NCBI GenBank assembly: GCA_904420205.1
Contig: CAJFUN010000002.1
Span: 22,524 to 86,523 of the forward strand
Source: Candidatus Parachristensenella avicola
Lineage (GTDB): Bacteria > Bacillota > Clostridia > Christensenellales > UMGS416
Length of the DNA stretch: 64,000 nucleotides
Direction of reading: 5' to 3'
The notes beneath the pieces were generated by a model. It saw only the letters and a list, made by a program, of their open reading frames with translations. It did not search any database and had not been told where the DNA came from. The position numbers and the translations under genes are program-made. Shown piece by piece: positions 16,007-25,617 of this stretch (position 1 is its first letter; every line of letters begins with the position of its first letter).

Positions 16007-17335
16007 CTATATCTGTCCCTCCGGAACTGGCAGGCCTAACGAATTCAATGAGCGTCGCGCCATAGCAAGGGCCTTTTTTTTCTTATCGCGAATCCGTTCT
16101 TCCAGGGGCGGCAATAAACCAAAGTTCGCATTCATCGGCTCCAGTTTGGTCGTAGCGGGGCTGGAAATATAGCGCGCCATGGCGCCCAGCATGGTCTCTG
16201 GCCCCAGCTGCGGCATAGGCGCGCCCTGCAGGCGGCAAGCCATCGAAATACCCGCCACCATGCCGGAGCCGACCGATTCCACATATCCTTCCACACCTGT
16301 CATCTGGCCGGCAAAGAATATGTCCGGCCGAGACAGGAGCTGGTAGTGTTCGTTCAGGATGCCCGGTGAATTGATATACGTATTGCGGTGCATCACGCCA
16401 TAACGAACGAACTCAGCATGCTCTAAGCCCGGAATCATGGAGAATACCCGCCTTTGCTCCGGAAACTTCAGCCTTGTTTGAAAGCCGACAAGATTATACA
16501 GCGTTCCAGCCTTGTCATCCTGGCGCAGCTGCACCACGGCATAAGGCTTGCGGCCGGTGTGCGGATCGATAAGCCCCACCGGGCGCAGCGGACCATAAGC
16601 AATGGTCTTCTCGCCGCGCTGCGCCATGGCCTCGATGGGCATGCAGCCTTCAAACACTTTAACGCCGTCCTCCTCGCCATGCACCGGCGCGACCTCGGCC
16701 GTCACCAGCGCCTGGTAAAAGGCGGTGTATTCCTCCCGCGTCATGGGGCAATTTATATAGTCGGCGTCTCCACGATCATATCGGGTGGCCCGAAAGGCGC
16801 GGGTCATATCGATGGACTCCAGCGTCACGATGGGGGCCACCGCATCGAAAAAGCTCAGCGTATCCGAGCCCACCAGCGCGGCAATTTCCTGCGCAATCGC
16901 CCCTTCTGACAGAGGGCCCGTGGCGATGACAACGTGCTCCATCCCATCCAGCGAGGTCACCTCTCCGCGGACTACGGTAACCATCGGGTGCTGGCTCAAT
17001 TTCTGGGTGATGTATTGGGAAAAAAGCGCCCGATCCACAGCTAACGCGCCGCCGGCCGGCACCCGTGTGGCATCCGCTGCCTCGATCACCAAGCTGCCCA
17101 GCCCCCGCAACTCCTGCTTGAGCAAGCCGGCCGCCGTATCCAGCCGATTGCCCCGCAGCGAATTGCTACAGACAAGCTCGGCAAAGCCGGGCAACATATG
17201 CACAGGGGAATGCCGTTCCGGCTTCATCTCATAAAGGCGCACGGGAATATTGCGAATGGCCAGCTGCCAAGCCGCCTCGCTGCCGGCCAAGCCTGCGCCT
17301 ATCACGTGCACCGGGGGATAATTGGGTTCACTCAT
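16007..17335 (-). CDS. trmFO: TrmFO, folate/FAD-dependent tRNA U54 methyltransferase
   Basis: A 442-residue flavoprotein that makes ribothymidine at position 54 of tRNAs using methylene-tetrahydrofolate, as in most Firmicutes. The FAD-binding start is VIGAGLAGSEAAWQLA (11-26). Cys56 in LVCSNSLRG is the catalytic-region cysteine, and a second lies in FEGCMPIEAMAQRG. The C-terminal part carries the GQMTGVEGYVES flavin-binding stretch. The ATG at 17335 overlaps the end of dprA. Its place between dprA and hslV is the usual Firmicutes one. Confidence 0.96.
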   Translation of the reverse strand: MSEPNYPPVHVIGAGLAGSEAAWQLAIRNIPVRLYEMKPERHSPVHMLPGFAELVCSNSLRGNRLDTAAGLLKQELRGLGSLVIEAADATRVPAGGALAVDRALFSQYITQKLSQHPMVTVVRGEVTSLDGMEHVVIATGPLSEGAIAQEIAALVGSDTLSFFDAVAPIVTLESIDMTRAFRATRYDRGDADYINCPMTREEYTAFYQALVTAEVAPVHGEEDGVKVFEGCMPIEAMAQRGEKTIAYGPLRPVGLIDPHTGRKPYAVVQLRQDDKAGTLYNLVGFQTRLKFPEQRRVFSMIPGLEHAEFVRYGVMHRNTYINSPGILNEHYQLLSRPDIFFAGQMTGVEGYVESVGSGMVAGISMACRLQGAPMPQLGPETMLGAMARYISSPATTKLEPMNANFGLLPPLEERIRDKKKKALAMARRSLNSLGLPVPEGQI

Positions 17336-18485
17336 GAATCTCATATACCTTTCCGGGCAATGCGTTCAGCATTCCCTTTGCAACCATAATCGTCAGCGTA
17401 GCACCCAACTTAGCCGGAGAAAATTCCAGCGCCTCGTAAATTTCATCGAAGGAGGCAGGCCCCATAGACAGCATGCCCATAATCTTTGTCTCATCCGCCG
17501 TAGGCTTGCCCGGCGTCACCCGTATAGGCTCTTCCGCCTCCGGTGCCTCCTGGCGCCTGGGCTGCTGCGCCGCCGGCTTCTCTTGCTGAACCGACGCTTG
17601 GGCATTGGCCCAACCCATCGCCTCCATCACATCCTGGGCCGAGGTAATCAAGGCGCATCCCTCTCGGATCAGCTGGTTAGGCGTGTAGCTCAGGGGCAAG
17701 TCGATGTTCCCTGGCACTGCCATGACTTCCCTGCCCTGGTCCAGCGCCAGGTTGGCCGTGATGCGCGAACCGCTCCGTTCGCCGCCTTCCAGTACCAATA
17801 CGCCATGGCACAATCCGGAAATGATGCGATTGCGTTCAGGAAAATGCCCCTTCAGCGGCTCCGCGCCCGGCAGGTATTCGCTTAGCAGCAATCCTTGTTC
17901 GGCAATTTGATCGTAAAGCGCCCCATTCTCCGGCGGATAGATCACGTCCACCCCGCAGCCCAGCACGGCGATGGTCTTCCCCCCGGCTGCCAGGGCCCCC
18001 TGATGGGCATAAGAATCCACGCCGCGCGCCATGCCCGATACAATGGTCACCCCCTGCATCGCCAGGTCGCGTGCCAGCTGGTAGGCAGCCTTTTGCCCAT
18101 AGCGGGTGGCGCTGCGGCTGCCTACGACCGCAATCAACCCCGGGGATTGCATCAGCGACAGATCTCCTTTGGCATAAAGCAGCACCGGAGCGTCCGGCAG
18201 CTGGGCTAAAAGGCCGCTGTATTGCGGGTTCATCGGCGTCACAGCCACAATCCCCCGGCGATCCAAAGCGGCCGCCAACCGATCTAGGTAGTCGGGTGAA
18301 AGCGTCCTCGCCATCTGCGCTTTCACATTCTCCTCCAGCGGCAAGTCGCCGGGACTTTGTAAGGCCGCCTGGCGGACAGCTTGCGCGCTGCCCAACGCCT
18401 CAATCAGGCTGCGAAAGGCTTTATCGCCCAATCCTTTGAGGGTAGCCAGCCATATCCAGCATTTTTCTTCCATTGTATAGGTCAT
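17328..18485 (-). CDS. dprA: DprA/Smf DNA-processing protein
   Basis: A 385-residue protein that binds incoming single-stranded DNA during transformation and loads RecA. The helical N-terminal part (about 1-75) precedes the Rossmann-like core with VVGSRSATRYG, VSGMARGVDSYAH and the GGERSGSRITANLAL stretch. A Pro/Gln-rich linker (about 295-325) leads to a C-terminal winged-helix domain (DETKIMGMLSMGPASFDEI). The start at 18485 shares ATGA with the end of comM. Other competence genes are not in the window, so natural transformation cannot be inferred from this alone. Confidence 0.95.
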   Translation of the reverse strand: MTYTMEEKCWIWLATLKGLGDKAFRSLIEALGSAQAVRQAALQSPGDLPLEENVKAQMARTLSPDYLDRLAAALDRRGIVAVTPMNPQYSGLLAQLPDAPVLLYAKGDLSLMQSPGLIAVVGSRSATRYGQKAAYQLARDLAMQGVTIVSGMARGVDSYAHQGALAAGGKTIAVLGCGVDVIYPPENGALYDQIAEQGLLLSEYLPGAEPLKGHFPERNRIISGLCHGVLVLEGGERSGSRITANLALDQGREVMAVPGNIDLPLSYTPNQLIREGCALITSAQDVMEAMGWANAQASVQQEKPAAQQPRRQEAPEAEEPIRVTPGKPTADETKIMGMLSMGPASFDEIYEALEFSPAKLGATLTIMVAKGMLNALPGKVYEIHE

Positions 18486-20032
18486 GCTCTTCTCCAATAC
18501 TTCCCAGCGGGGAGGTGATATTGAAAGGCCTCGGCCAGGTGCTCTGTTTCGATATTCGGACTTTGATCCAAATCGGCAATGGTGCGTGCCACGCGAATCA
18601 TGCGGTTCAGCGCCCGTGCCGTGGCCTGTTCCTTTTCAAAGAAGGCCTGCGCCATAGCCAAATCCTTGGACTGAATCGGGCAAAAGCGGTTAAGTTCGCT
18701 TTGCGGAAGCTGCGCGTTGCAGAAAATGGCGCGACCCTGATATCGTTCAAGCTGAATAGCCCGTGCCCGGATAACGCGCTCCCGTATGGCTTGAGAGGGC
18801 TCGGCTTCCCGCCGGCTAACCAGATCTGAAAAGGGCACGTCCTCCAGCTCCAGCTGTATATCGATGCGGTCCAATACCGGTCCGGAGATATGAGACAAAT
18901 AAGTTTCAATCTGGTTCGGCGTACAGCGGCATGGACGGCTCGTACCATGGTTTCCGCAGGGGCAGGGATTCATCGCCGCCAACAGGATGAACCGGGCTGG
19001 GTAGGTGACCGTGCCCCGCGCGCGGGAAATGGTCACCACGCCGTCCTCCAGCGGTTGCCGCAGCGCGTCCAGGATGCGCCGGGGCCACAGCGGCAATTCA
19101 TCCAGGAATAATACGCCATTCAAGGCGCGGCTAACTGCGCCCGGGGTCAAATTCGGGCCGCCGCCAATGACGGAGACAGCCGATGCAGTATGATGTGGGC
19201 TGAGAAAGGGCCGGCGCTTGATGAGCCCCCCGCCTGCCTCCAGCTCGCCGGCGATGGAATGGATATTGGTCGTCTCCAAGGATTCGCCATAGCTTAGCGG
19301 CGGCAGGATCGTCGGGAAGGCCCGTGCCAGCATGGTTTTTCCCGATCCCGGCGGCCCGGCCATCAAGACATTATGGCCTCCTGCCGCCGCAATCTCCAGC
19401 GCGCGTTTAGCCATATACTGGCCGCGGATATGCTTAAAATCGCAGCTATCGTCGCTTTCCGTCTCCTTCCCCTGCCATATGGCTTGCTCCAGCGGCGAAA
19501 TGGCTTTTTCCCCACGCAGATACGCGACTACGTCGCTGAGGCTTTCCACGGCGATTACGTCGATTCCCTCCACGCAGGCGCTCTCCTGGCCATTATCGGC
19601 CGGAAGCAAAATACGCCGTACACCGTCATTCCGTGCCGCCAGCGTCATGGGCAACGCGCCTCGGATAGGCCGCATCTGCCCATTGAGCGATAGCTCACCC
19701 AGCAGCGCCGTCCCTTCCAGCGATTGATGCGGCACCTGGCCCATGGCAGCCAGCAAGCATACGGCGATGGGCAGATCGTAGATCGGCCCCACCTTGCGCG
19801 TATCAGCCGGCGCCAGGTTCACCGTGATACGTTGATCCGGATAGGCAAAGGCCGAATTGACCATAGCCGCGCGGACCCGCTCCCTTGATTCTTTTACCGA
19901 AGCGTCGGGCAGGCCTACAATGTCAAAGCTGGCTGCAGCGCCCGGCTGCCGTAGCAGGGTAATATCGGCCTCCACCTGCACGGGATAACCGCTCACGCCC
20001 TGTATCCCATAGCTGACCACCTTCGCAATCAT
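18482..20032 (-). CDS. comM: ComM/YifB-family AAA+ ATPase (Mg-chelatase-like)
   Basis: A 516-residue AAA+ protein. It has an N-terminal Lon-protease-like fold region (about 1-170, GLPDASVKESRERVRAA, KVGPIYDLPIAV), the Walker A GPPGSGKT near 213, the Walker B region GVLFLDELPLWP and a Mg-chelatase C-terminal lid with a four-cysteine-like stretch (NPCPCGNHGTSRPCRC). ComM homologues drive branch migration during uptake of foreign DNA. ATG at 20032 follows GGAGG. It sits between the glycosyltransferase and dprA and is translationally coupled to dprA. Confidence 0.93.
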   Translation of the reverse strand: MIAKVVSYGIQGVSGYPVQVEADITLLRQPGAAASFDIVGLPDASVKESRERVRAAMVNSAFAYPDQRITVNLAPADTRKVGPIYDLPIAVCLLAAMGQVPHQSLEGTALLGELSLNGQMRPIRGALPMTLAARNDGVRRILLPADNGQESACVEGIDVIAVESLSDVVAYLRGEKAISPLEQAIWQGKETESDDSCDFKHIRGQYMAKRALEIAAAGGHNVLMAGPPGSGKTMLARAFPTILPPLSYGESLETTNIHSIAGELEAGGGLIKRRPFLSPHHTASAVSVIGGGPNLTPGAVSRALNGVLFLDELPLWPRRILDALRQPLEDGVVTISRARGTVTYPARFILLAAMNPCPCGNHGTSRPCRCTPNQIETYLSHISGPVLDRIDIQLELEDVPFSDLVSRREAEPSQAIRERVIRARAIQLERYQGRAIFCNAQLPQSELNRFCPIQSKDLAMAQAFFEKEQATARALNRMIRVARTIADLDQSPNIETEHLAEAFQYHLPAGKYWRRA

Positions 20033-20046
20033 GCCGCCGCCTCCTT

Positions 20047-23000
20047 CTAATAAGTAAAATACCAGGTAGGCATCCACTTAAGCAGCGCGCCATAGGCTGA
20101 GGAAATCGGCAGGCCCGACAGCACAGGATAGAAGAAAATGAACAGGGCCAGGACCACTGCCAGATAAACCGGCACCGCCCGGTTCAGCCGCGGCCAGCGC
20201 TCCACCGCGCTTTCCATCAGCCGCGCCGCCGCTAGGATAATAAAGGGCACCGAGGCAAAATAATGATAGATAAAGGTAGATCGCGGTACCAGTACCCAAG
20301 GCAGGAATTGTGCCAAGAAACCGATGACAATAAACCAATCCTGCCAGCAGGCGCCCCGCTGACGCACCACCCGGACCGCCAAGGCCAGAATTGCCACCAG
20401 CCCTACCCACCACACAGCGGGATTGCCGAAGGAGGCGATCGAACCCATCTGTCCTTGCGGCAGATAGTTATTCATATAAAACCAGATAGGCTTAATAATC
20501 AGCGGCCACTCATACCAGGGCGATTTGAAAAAGTGGTCGTCCACCAGCTGGGTATGGTAAGACAACATATAACGCTGGTTTTCCAGCACTACATTTAAAT
20601 CAAACCGTCCGTCCAACATGTAAGGCGCATAGCTGGCTACATAGATACCGGCTGGCACCAGGATAAAGAATACGACGCACCATGCAAGCCGCAGCCACAG
20701 CGCTTTTAGATAGCCCTTTGTCCAAGCTGGAGGCGTCGCCGCCCTGCGGGCCAGGGTAAACTGCCTGAGCCCAATGCCCAGATCGATAAAGAACAGGACG
20801 GCCAATCCCGCTCCGGCATAGATGCAGGTCCACTTAGTTGCCGCGCCCAGGCCAAAGCTTATGCCGCATAGGGCCAGCATCAGCGCGCGCTTGCGGCAGT
20901 CGGCCTCGGGATGGCTCAGACGCAGGTATCGAGCCATGAAATAATACATACACAGGATAAAAAATACAGCGAACACGTCAATGGTGGCAATACGCGTCTG
21001 CGCGAAATGCATGAAATCCCAGCACATCATAAAGGCAGCCACAAAGGCGAATTTTCCGCTGCGCAGCAGCTGCTTGGCCAAATAGTAGACCATGGGCACC
21101 ATCATAATGCCGAACACGGCGCCCGCCACGCGCCAACCAAAGGGCGTCATGCCAAAGATCGAGATGCCCAGCATGATGATGATCTTTCCCAGGGGCGGAT
21201 GGGTTACCTCATAGGGGCTCATGCCGTTCTTATGCTCCCAGGCCGTGCGCGCATGGTAGATCTCGTCAAAGTAGGTGCTGTTCAATTGGCTGGGATTCTC
21301 GGGAATTAGCTGCTGCTCGTCAAAAAGCAGCGCCGGGCCGGCGGGATCATCGCATTTCACATCCACAATCGCCTCAATGGCGACCGGCTGTCCCTGAGCG
21401 TCGATCAGAGCGAATTCCATCTCCCGAAGCAGCGGCGTGGGAAACCGAAAGCGCAGATAGCGCTTAAACGTGACCATAGGGTCGGTAAACCACTTAAAAA
21501 CGTCGTTAGCCGCCGTATCATCCAGCACAATCTCGGTCACCGGCGTCCAGTTTGTCCGGTCATCGGATTCTTCCACCACGATACTGGCCCCGGCTGCACT
21601 GAGGGTTCTGTACTGCCACAGCTGCTTGATCTGGGGTGCGTTCTCGCCCAGATCTACCACAAAGGACTGATCCTCTCCCATAATGGTCCACATACTTTGC
21701 GGTACCTTCAGATCCCCAAGATATACCAGGGCGACCACAGCATATACTGCGGTCAGCACCCATACCGCCCAGCGATCCCATCCCCCTTTAGCAAGAGCGG
21801 GCGAAGGCTCGCCCAGCCATCCACGGGCATGTTGCGTTTCCATAGTGTGCGGCTTTCCTTGATCCGGCAGCTTCAAGTGAAAGATCCGGCACTGCTCCAC
21901 CGGTTTCCCCCAGGCCTGGGCCAGCGCAGCCCAAACCATCAGGCCATACAATACCGTCTGCGCCAGCGAGAGCCAGAACACCATGGCGCTATTCAGCGGC
22001 AGGTGCGAATTGACGAGCACCACCGCCATATTGAGAAATTGTGTAACGGAAAAGGTGGTGAAACACCAAAGATGCATCCGCTTCCCCGTACGCGCATAGG
22101 AAAAGGCCAGCAAAAACAGAGCCGGAAACATATACCGCTCATGCATACCGTGCGCCAAGGTAAAGATTCCCGTTAACAGCAGCGCACCGTAAAAAAGAAG
22201 ATTGCTTCGGTCCTTATCCTTAAAGCAGGCAATAAGGGCCACGGCCACAGCCACCACAATTCCGATGCTTCCCCACGCTGCATAGGAAAGGCCCAGGACG
22301 CGCTGCGTATTCTCCACCCAAAGCCCGCCGAAAAGCGCCGCTACATTGGCCGCGTTGACGGAAGCATAGGGATAGGAGCCTAAAGTGGAGGTATAAAGCT
22401 GTACGATCCAAGATAGCCCCCGGCCGCCGGAGAAGGGCAGGATAATCACAAGCGCTGTGACAATCGCCGCACCTAAGCATTTCGCTGCGGTGATCAAGCT
22501 TCGCCTGGCCGGATGCTCCTTGACATAGAAAACCAGGCAAGGCAAAAAGAGCGGCGCGATAAAGAGCATCTGCGGCTTAAACAGGATGCCTGCTACCATG
22601 ATCACGGTCGCTTCGACCCACCGGTTTTTATATAGCATCGCCAAGCATCCTACCATGAACAGCGATAAAAGCGCATCCACCTGCCCCCAGGCTGACGCAT
22701 TAATGAGCACAGCCGGATTCAGCAAAAATAGAACGGCAAAGCCCAGGGCGCTCTGCCAGCTGAAGCGCCGGCAGGCTAGGCGGAAGATAAGCCATCCTGC
22801 CACCATGTCCGCCAAGATCGAGGGAAGTTTCACCAACAGCAGGAAAAAAGCGGAATCGTTGCCCAGTTGGAATAGGTTCCGGAGGATTCCAATTCCATAC
22901 AGCACGCCGATATACACCGGCGGATAGTCGGCAAACTGACCGCTTTCATAGAATCCCGCGAAGCCGGTTTCGTATACGGTCTGAGACCACCCCTTCCAGC

Positions 23001-23817
23001 AGGCAATGTCATTGGGATAACCATATACGGATACGGCCATGATCAGCCGGACTGCCAAGGCAACCAGAAAAAGCGAAATAACCGCGGGCTTCCAAGGGCG
23101 ATTGTCCGGTTCCACGGCCGGCTTCAGCTGCCAGTAGCGCCGCGTCAAATACCATAAAAAGGCAGCGCAGGCCATCACCAGGAAAAGAAGCGGCATGGCT
23201 TTGGAGAGGTCCATCGTCTCCGTCTCCTGTTGCCCGCTGTCAGCTGGCGCCAGATCCTCTACCAGCACGCCAGCTTCCGGTTCAGCCTGCCGCACGGAAA
23301 GATGAGCGAATTCAGCCCGGCCAGTAGCCGTGCCGCCGTATCCGCCCAGACGCGCATACAGCGTAAGGCTATTTTGTTCGGCGCCCGTGCGCACATATAG
23401 TGATACGGGAATCCAAGCTCCGTCGGAATCGTTGATCATATCTGTATAAACAAAGGTATCGGCCACGGAGAGGTTCGCGCCAATCTCGCCCGAAACGTTT
23501 TCTGCACGGATGAGGCCGGAAATCTCATAAACCGTGTCCGGCTCCACCGCAATTGTCTGCTCAAATCGGGCGTCGTTGGCTACCTCGCTTTCAATCACGG
23601 CCACCTGTCCCTGCTCCTCGTCGCTCTCAAGAGAGAAGCTGGAATATAGCTCGTCCATCACCCAAGCGCTGGCCGTCCATCCTGTGGGAAGCGTCCCATC
23701 GCTTTCGGAAAAGCTGCCGTTCTTCAGCAGGTTTTCCCCTTCGGCCCAGGCGCTGGCCACCACCAGCTGCAGGGCCAGGATAAGACATACCAGCAGGGCA
23801 AAACGCTTTTTTTTCAT
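20047..23817 (-). CDS. Giant double GT-C glycosyltransferase with carbohydrate-binding-like domains
   Basis: A 1256-residue membrane protein in four blocks. A signal peptide (1-25) leads to an exported carbohydrate-binding-like domain (about 28-195, starting NLLKNGSFSESDGTLPTGW). A first multi-pass GT-C module covers about 207-640 (YGYPNDIACWKGWSQ). A soluble discoidin-like insert lies at about 700-830. A second multi-pass module of the PMT/GT39 type follows, with YFDEIYHARTAWEH and THPPLGK, to the end. Such enzymes move a sugar from a polyprenyl phosphate to a protein or glycan outside the membrane. The start overlaps rnhB by ATGA. Target unknown. It sits where yraN is often found. Confidence 0.85.
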   Translation of the reverse strand: MKKKRFALLVCLILALQLVVASAWAEGENLLKNGSFSESDGTLPTGWTASAWVMDELYSSFSLESDEEQGQVAVIESEVANDARFEQTIAVEPDTVYEISGLIRAENVSGEIGANLSVADTFVYTDMINDSDGAWIPVSLYVRTGAEQNSLTLYARLGGYGGTATGRAEFAHLSVRQAEPEAGVLVEDLAPADSGQQETETMDLSKAMPLLFLVMACAAFLWYLTRRYWQLKPAVEPDNRPWKPAVISLFLVALAVRLIMAVSVYGYPNDIACWKGWSQTVYETGFAGFYESGQFADYPPVYIGVLYGIGILRNLFQLGNDSAFFLLLVKLPSILADMVAGWLIFRLACRRFSWQSALGFAVLFLLNPAVLINASAWGQVDALLSLFMVGCLAMLYKNRWVEATVIMVAGILFKPQMLFIAPLFLPCLVFYVKEHPARRSLITAAKCLGAAIVTALVIILPFSGGRGLSWIVQLYTSTLGSYPYASVNAANVAALFGGLWVENTQRVLGLSYAAWGSIGIVVAVAVALIACFKDKDRSNLLFYGALLLTGIFTLAHGMHERYMFPALFLLAFSYARTGKRMHLWCFTTFSVTQFLNMAVVLVNSHLPLNSAMVFWLSLAQTVLYGLMVWAALAQAWGKPVEQCRIFHLKLPDQGKPHTMETQHARGWLGEPSPALAKGGWDRWAVWVLTAVYAVVALVYLGDLKVPQSMWTIMGEDQSFVVDLGENAPQIKQLWQYRTLSAAGASIVVEESDDRTNWTPVTEIVLDDTAANDVFKWFTDPMVTFKRYLRFRFPTPLLREMEFALIDAQGQPVAIEAIVDVKCDDPAGPALLFDEQQLIPENPSQLNSTYFDEIYHARTAWEHKNGMSPYEVTHPPLGKIIIMLGISIFGMTPFGWRVAGAVFGIMMVPMVYYLAKQLLRSGKFAFVAAFMMCWDFMHFAQTRIATIDVFAVFFILCMYYFMARYLRLSHPEADCRKRALMLALCGISFGLGAATKWTCIYAGAGLAVLFFIDLGIGLRQFTLARRAATPPAWTKGYLKALWLRLAWCVVFFILVPAGIYVASYAPYMLDGRFDLNVVLENQRYMLSYHTQLVDDHFFKSPWYEWPLIIKPIWFYMNNYLPQGQMGSIASFGNPAVWWVGLVAILALAVRVVRQRGACWQDWFIVIGFLAQFLPWVLVPRSTFIYHYFASVPFIILAAARLMESAVERWPRLNRAVPVYLAVVLALFIFFYPVLSGLPISSAYGALLKWMPTWYFTY

Positions 23818-24431
23818 ATTCCTTCTCCTAATATCTTGGTTAAAAAGCTGCGGCGATGGATCGGGCAGGGCCCCATCCGTTTAAGCGCGCTTATATGCTC
23901 AGCCGTACCGTATCCCATGTTTCGCGCAAAGCCATAGCCTGGATACAGCGCATCATATTCACGCATCATACGGTCGCGGGCTTCCTTCGCCACAATGGAA
24001 GCCGCGCCGACCAAATAGCTTTTTAGGTCGCCCTTTATGATAGGCCATTGCGTCATGGGAATCGCTAGTCCGCCCACCGCGTCCACCAGCACGAGCTCTG
24101 GCGGCGGCTCCAGCGCCAAAGCCGCCTGAGCCATCGCCTTTCGCGTCGCTTGCAGAATGTTGATCCGGTCAATTGTCTTCTCATCCACGATGCCCAGGGC
24201 ATACCCCTCCGCTTGGGCAAGAATCTCCGCTTCCAGCTGAGCTCTCCGCTTAGGCGACAGCTTCTTAGAATCGGTCACGCCCTCAAGAATTCTGTCTTCC
24301 TCCAGCGGCAGGATTACACAGGCGGTGACCACCGGCCCCGCCAAAGGGCCCCGGCCTACCTCGTCCATGCCGGCAATGCGGACATAGCCCTGGTCAAGGG
24401 CCTGCCGTTCATAGATCAACTCGGCCATCAT
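23814..24431 (-). CDS. rnhB: Ribonuclease HII
   Basis: A 205-residue enzyme that cuts RNA in RNA-DNA hybrids and excises misincorporated ribonucleotides. The start of the fold reads RIAGMDEVGRGPLAGPVV with the first two catalytic acids (Asp22, Glu23). A third acid is in LVLVDAVGG and the fourth in the late AKEARDRMM region. The two adjacent ATG codons at 24431 and 24428 are both possible; GGAGCAGG precedes them. It overlaps rbgA by 23 bases. Confidence 0.96.
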   Translation of the reverse strand: MMAELIYERQALDQGYVRIAGMDEVGRGPLAGPVVTACVILPLEEDRILEGVTDSKKLSPKRRAQLEAEILAQAEGYALGIVDEKTIDRINILQATRKAMAQAALALEPPPELVLVDAVGGLAIPMTQWPIIKGDLKSYLVGAASIVAKEARDRMMREYDALYPGYGFARNMGYGTAEHISALKRMGPCPIHRRSFLTKILGEGI

Positions 24432-25281
24432 CCTGCTCCTGGGGCCATTCCAGCGTAATCCGGCCCAACTTGCCAGCCCGGAATTCGGTTAGAATCAGGC
24501 CTGCGCCCCGCTCCTCGTCGGCAATGCCCCCGCGGGCAATCCACCCACGCTTGCGGCAGATATCTTGAAGGACCAACTGGGGATCCTCAGCCAGCGATTC
24601 CAGCTTATAGCGCCCCTTTAGTGCCTCCGGCGCACGTAGGTTGAGTTCAGCCACCAAAGCCAGCGCCAGCTGATACGTATCCATCACCTGATCCCGAATG
24701 GAACCGGTAAAGGCCAGGTGGCGCGCATATGCTTCTACCTCCAATTTGGGCCACAGTACGCCCGGCGTGTCCATCAGCTCAAGATAGGGGGTAACCCGGA
24801 TCAGCTGAGTGCCTCGGGTCACGCCGGGGCGGTTACCCGTGCGCGCGCCGCCGCCCTGGGATAGGCAGTTAATCAGGGCGGATTTCCCGACATTGGGGAT
24901 ACCGACGATCATAGCCCGGATGGTCTTATGCACGCCTTTTTTCTCCAGCAGCTGCTGCACCCTGGGGCGCATGGTATCGTCAATCACCTTTAACACCCGC
25001 CCACGCGCCTTTTGGTTGGTCGCCACCGACTCAATGGCAAAATAGCCCTGCAGCGCGTAGCGCTCCATCCATTGGCGGTTTGCCTTCTCTTCGGCCAAAT
25101 CTGCCTTGTTCAGCACGATCATCCGGGTTTTCCCGGCGAATAGCGTTTCAAAATCAGGATTTCTGGAGGCTAGGGGAATCCGTGCGTCCACCACCTCAAT
25201 TACCATATCGACCGCCTTGAGCTGTTCCTGCATCAATCGGCGGGTTTTAGCCATATGTCCTGGGTACCAGTTGATGTTCAC
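24409..25281 (-). CDS. rbgA: RbgA/YlqF ribosome-assembly GTPase
   Basis: A 290-residue circularly permuted GTPase that completes the 50S subunit. The motifs run in permuted order: NKADL (G4) near 58, GIPNVGKSAL (G1) near 127, a switch PGVTRGTQ, and DTPGVLWP (G3). The start is typical, MNINWYPGHMAK, where H/K residues help GTP hydrolysis. The start codon is GTG at 25281, with AGAGGACGG upstream. It leads the long minus-strand string down to hslU. Confidence 0.95.
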   Translation of the reverse strand: MNINWYPGHMAKTRRLMQEQLKAVDMVIEVVDARIPLASRNPDFETLFAGKTRMIVLNKADLAEEKANRQWMERYALQGYFAIESVATNQKARGRVLKVIDDTMRPRVQQLLEKKGVHKTIRAMIVGIPNVGKSALINCLSQGGGARTGNRPGVTRGTQLIRVTPYLELMDTPGVLWPKLEVEAYARHLAFTGSIRDQVMDTYQLALALVAELNLRAPEALKGRYKLESLAEDPQLVLQDICRKRGWIARGGIADEERGAGLILTEFRAGKLGRITLEWPQEQDDGRVDL

Positions 25282-25548
25282 GATTGTGTCCGTCCTCTTA
25301 TAGAATCACGCTCCCTATTATACACGAATTCATCGGGTAAATCCATCTCCCCGAGGGAATGCATCCGATTTGTCCGGCCTGCCCCTTTCTGCCTGGCCCG
25401 GATGCAAACTTACGCCTATCCTTGTATGGATTTGCCAGGCGCGCTACACGGGCGCCTCCGCCGTCTCTCGATGGATGATGTTTCCATGCCGGAGGGCCAA
25501 CTATAAAATCCAGGCTGTCAACCGCCGCCCGGAGCGGTCAGATCATTC
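25282..25548. promoter_or_regulatory. rbgA upstream region with -10 element
   Basis: A TATAAT box on the minus strand at 25317-25322 lies 36 bases before rbgA; the -35 region is poor. The remaining 220 bases to the next terminator show no gene. Confidence 0.4.
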
Positions 25549-25590
25549 AAAAAATCCTCCGCTTACCGGTGAAGGTAAACGGAGGATTTC
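25549..25590 (-). terminator. Terminator after the amidohydrolase operon
   Basis: A long stem (AATCCTCCG, one mismatch, then TTACC/GGTAA) followed on the minus strand by TTTTTT. Confidence 0.8.
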
Positions 25591-25617
25591 GCATATGGAT
25601 TCACAACAGGCTCATCG

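Noticed and set aside
25531..25548. GACCGCTCCGGGCGGCGGT as an additional terminator or operator
   Set aside because: Pairing is short and imperfect and no T run follows; the adjacent hairpin at 25549-25590 explains termination.
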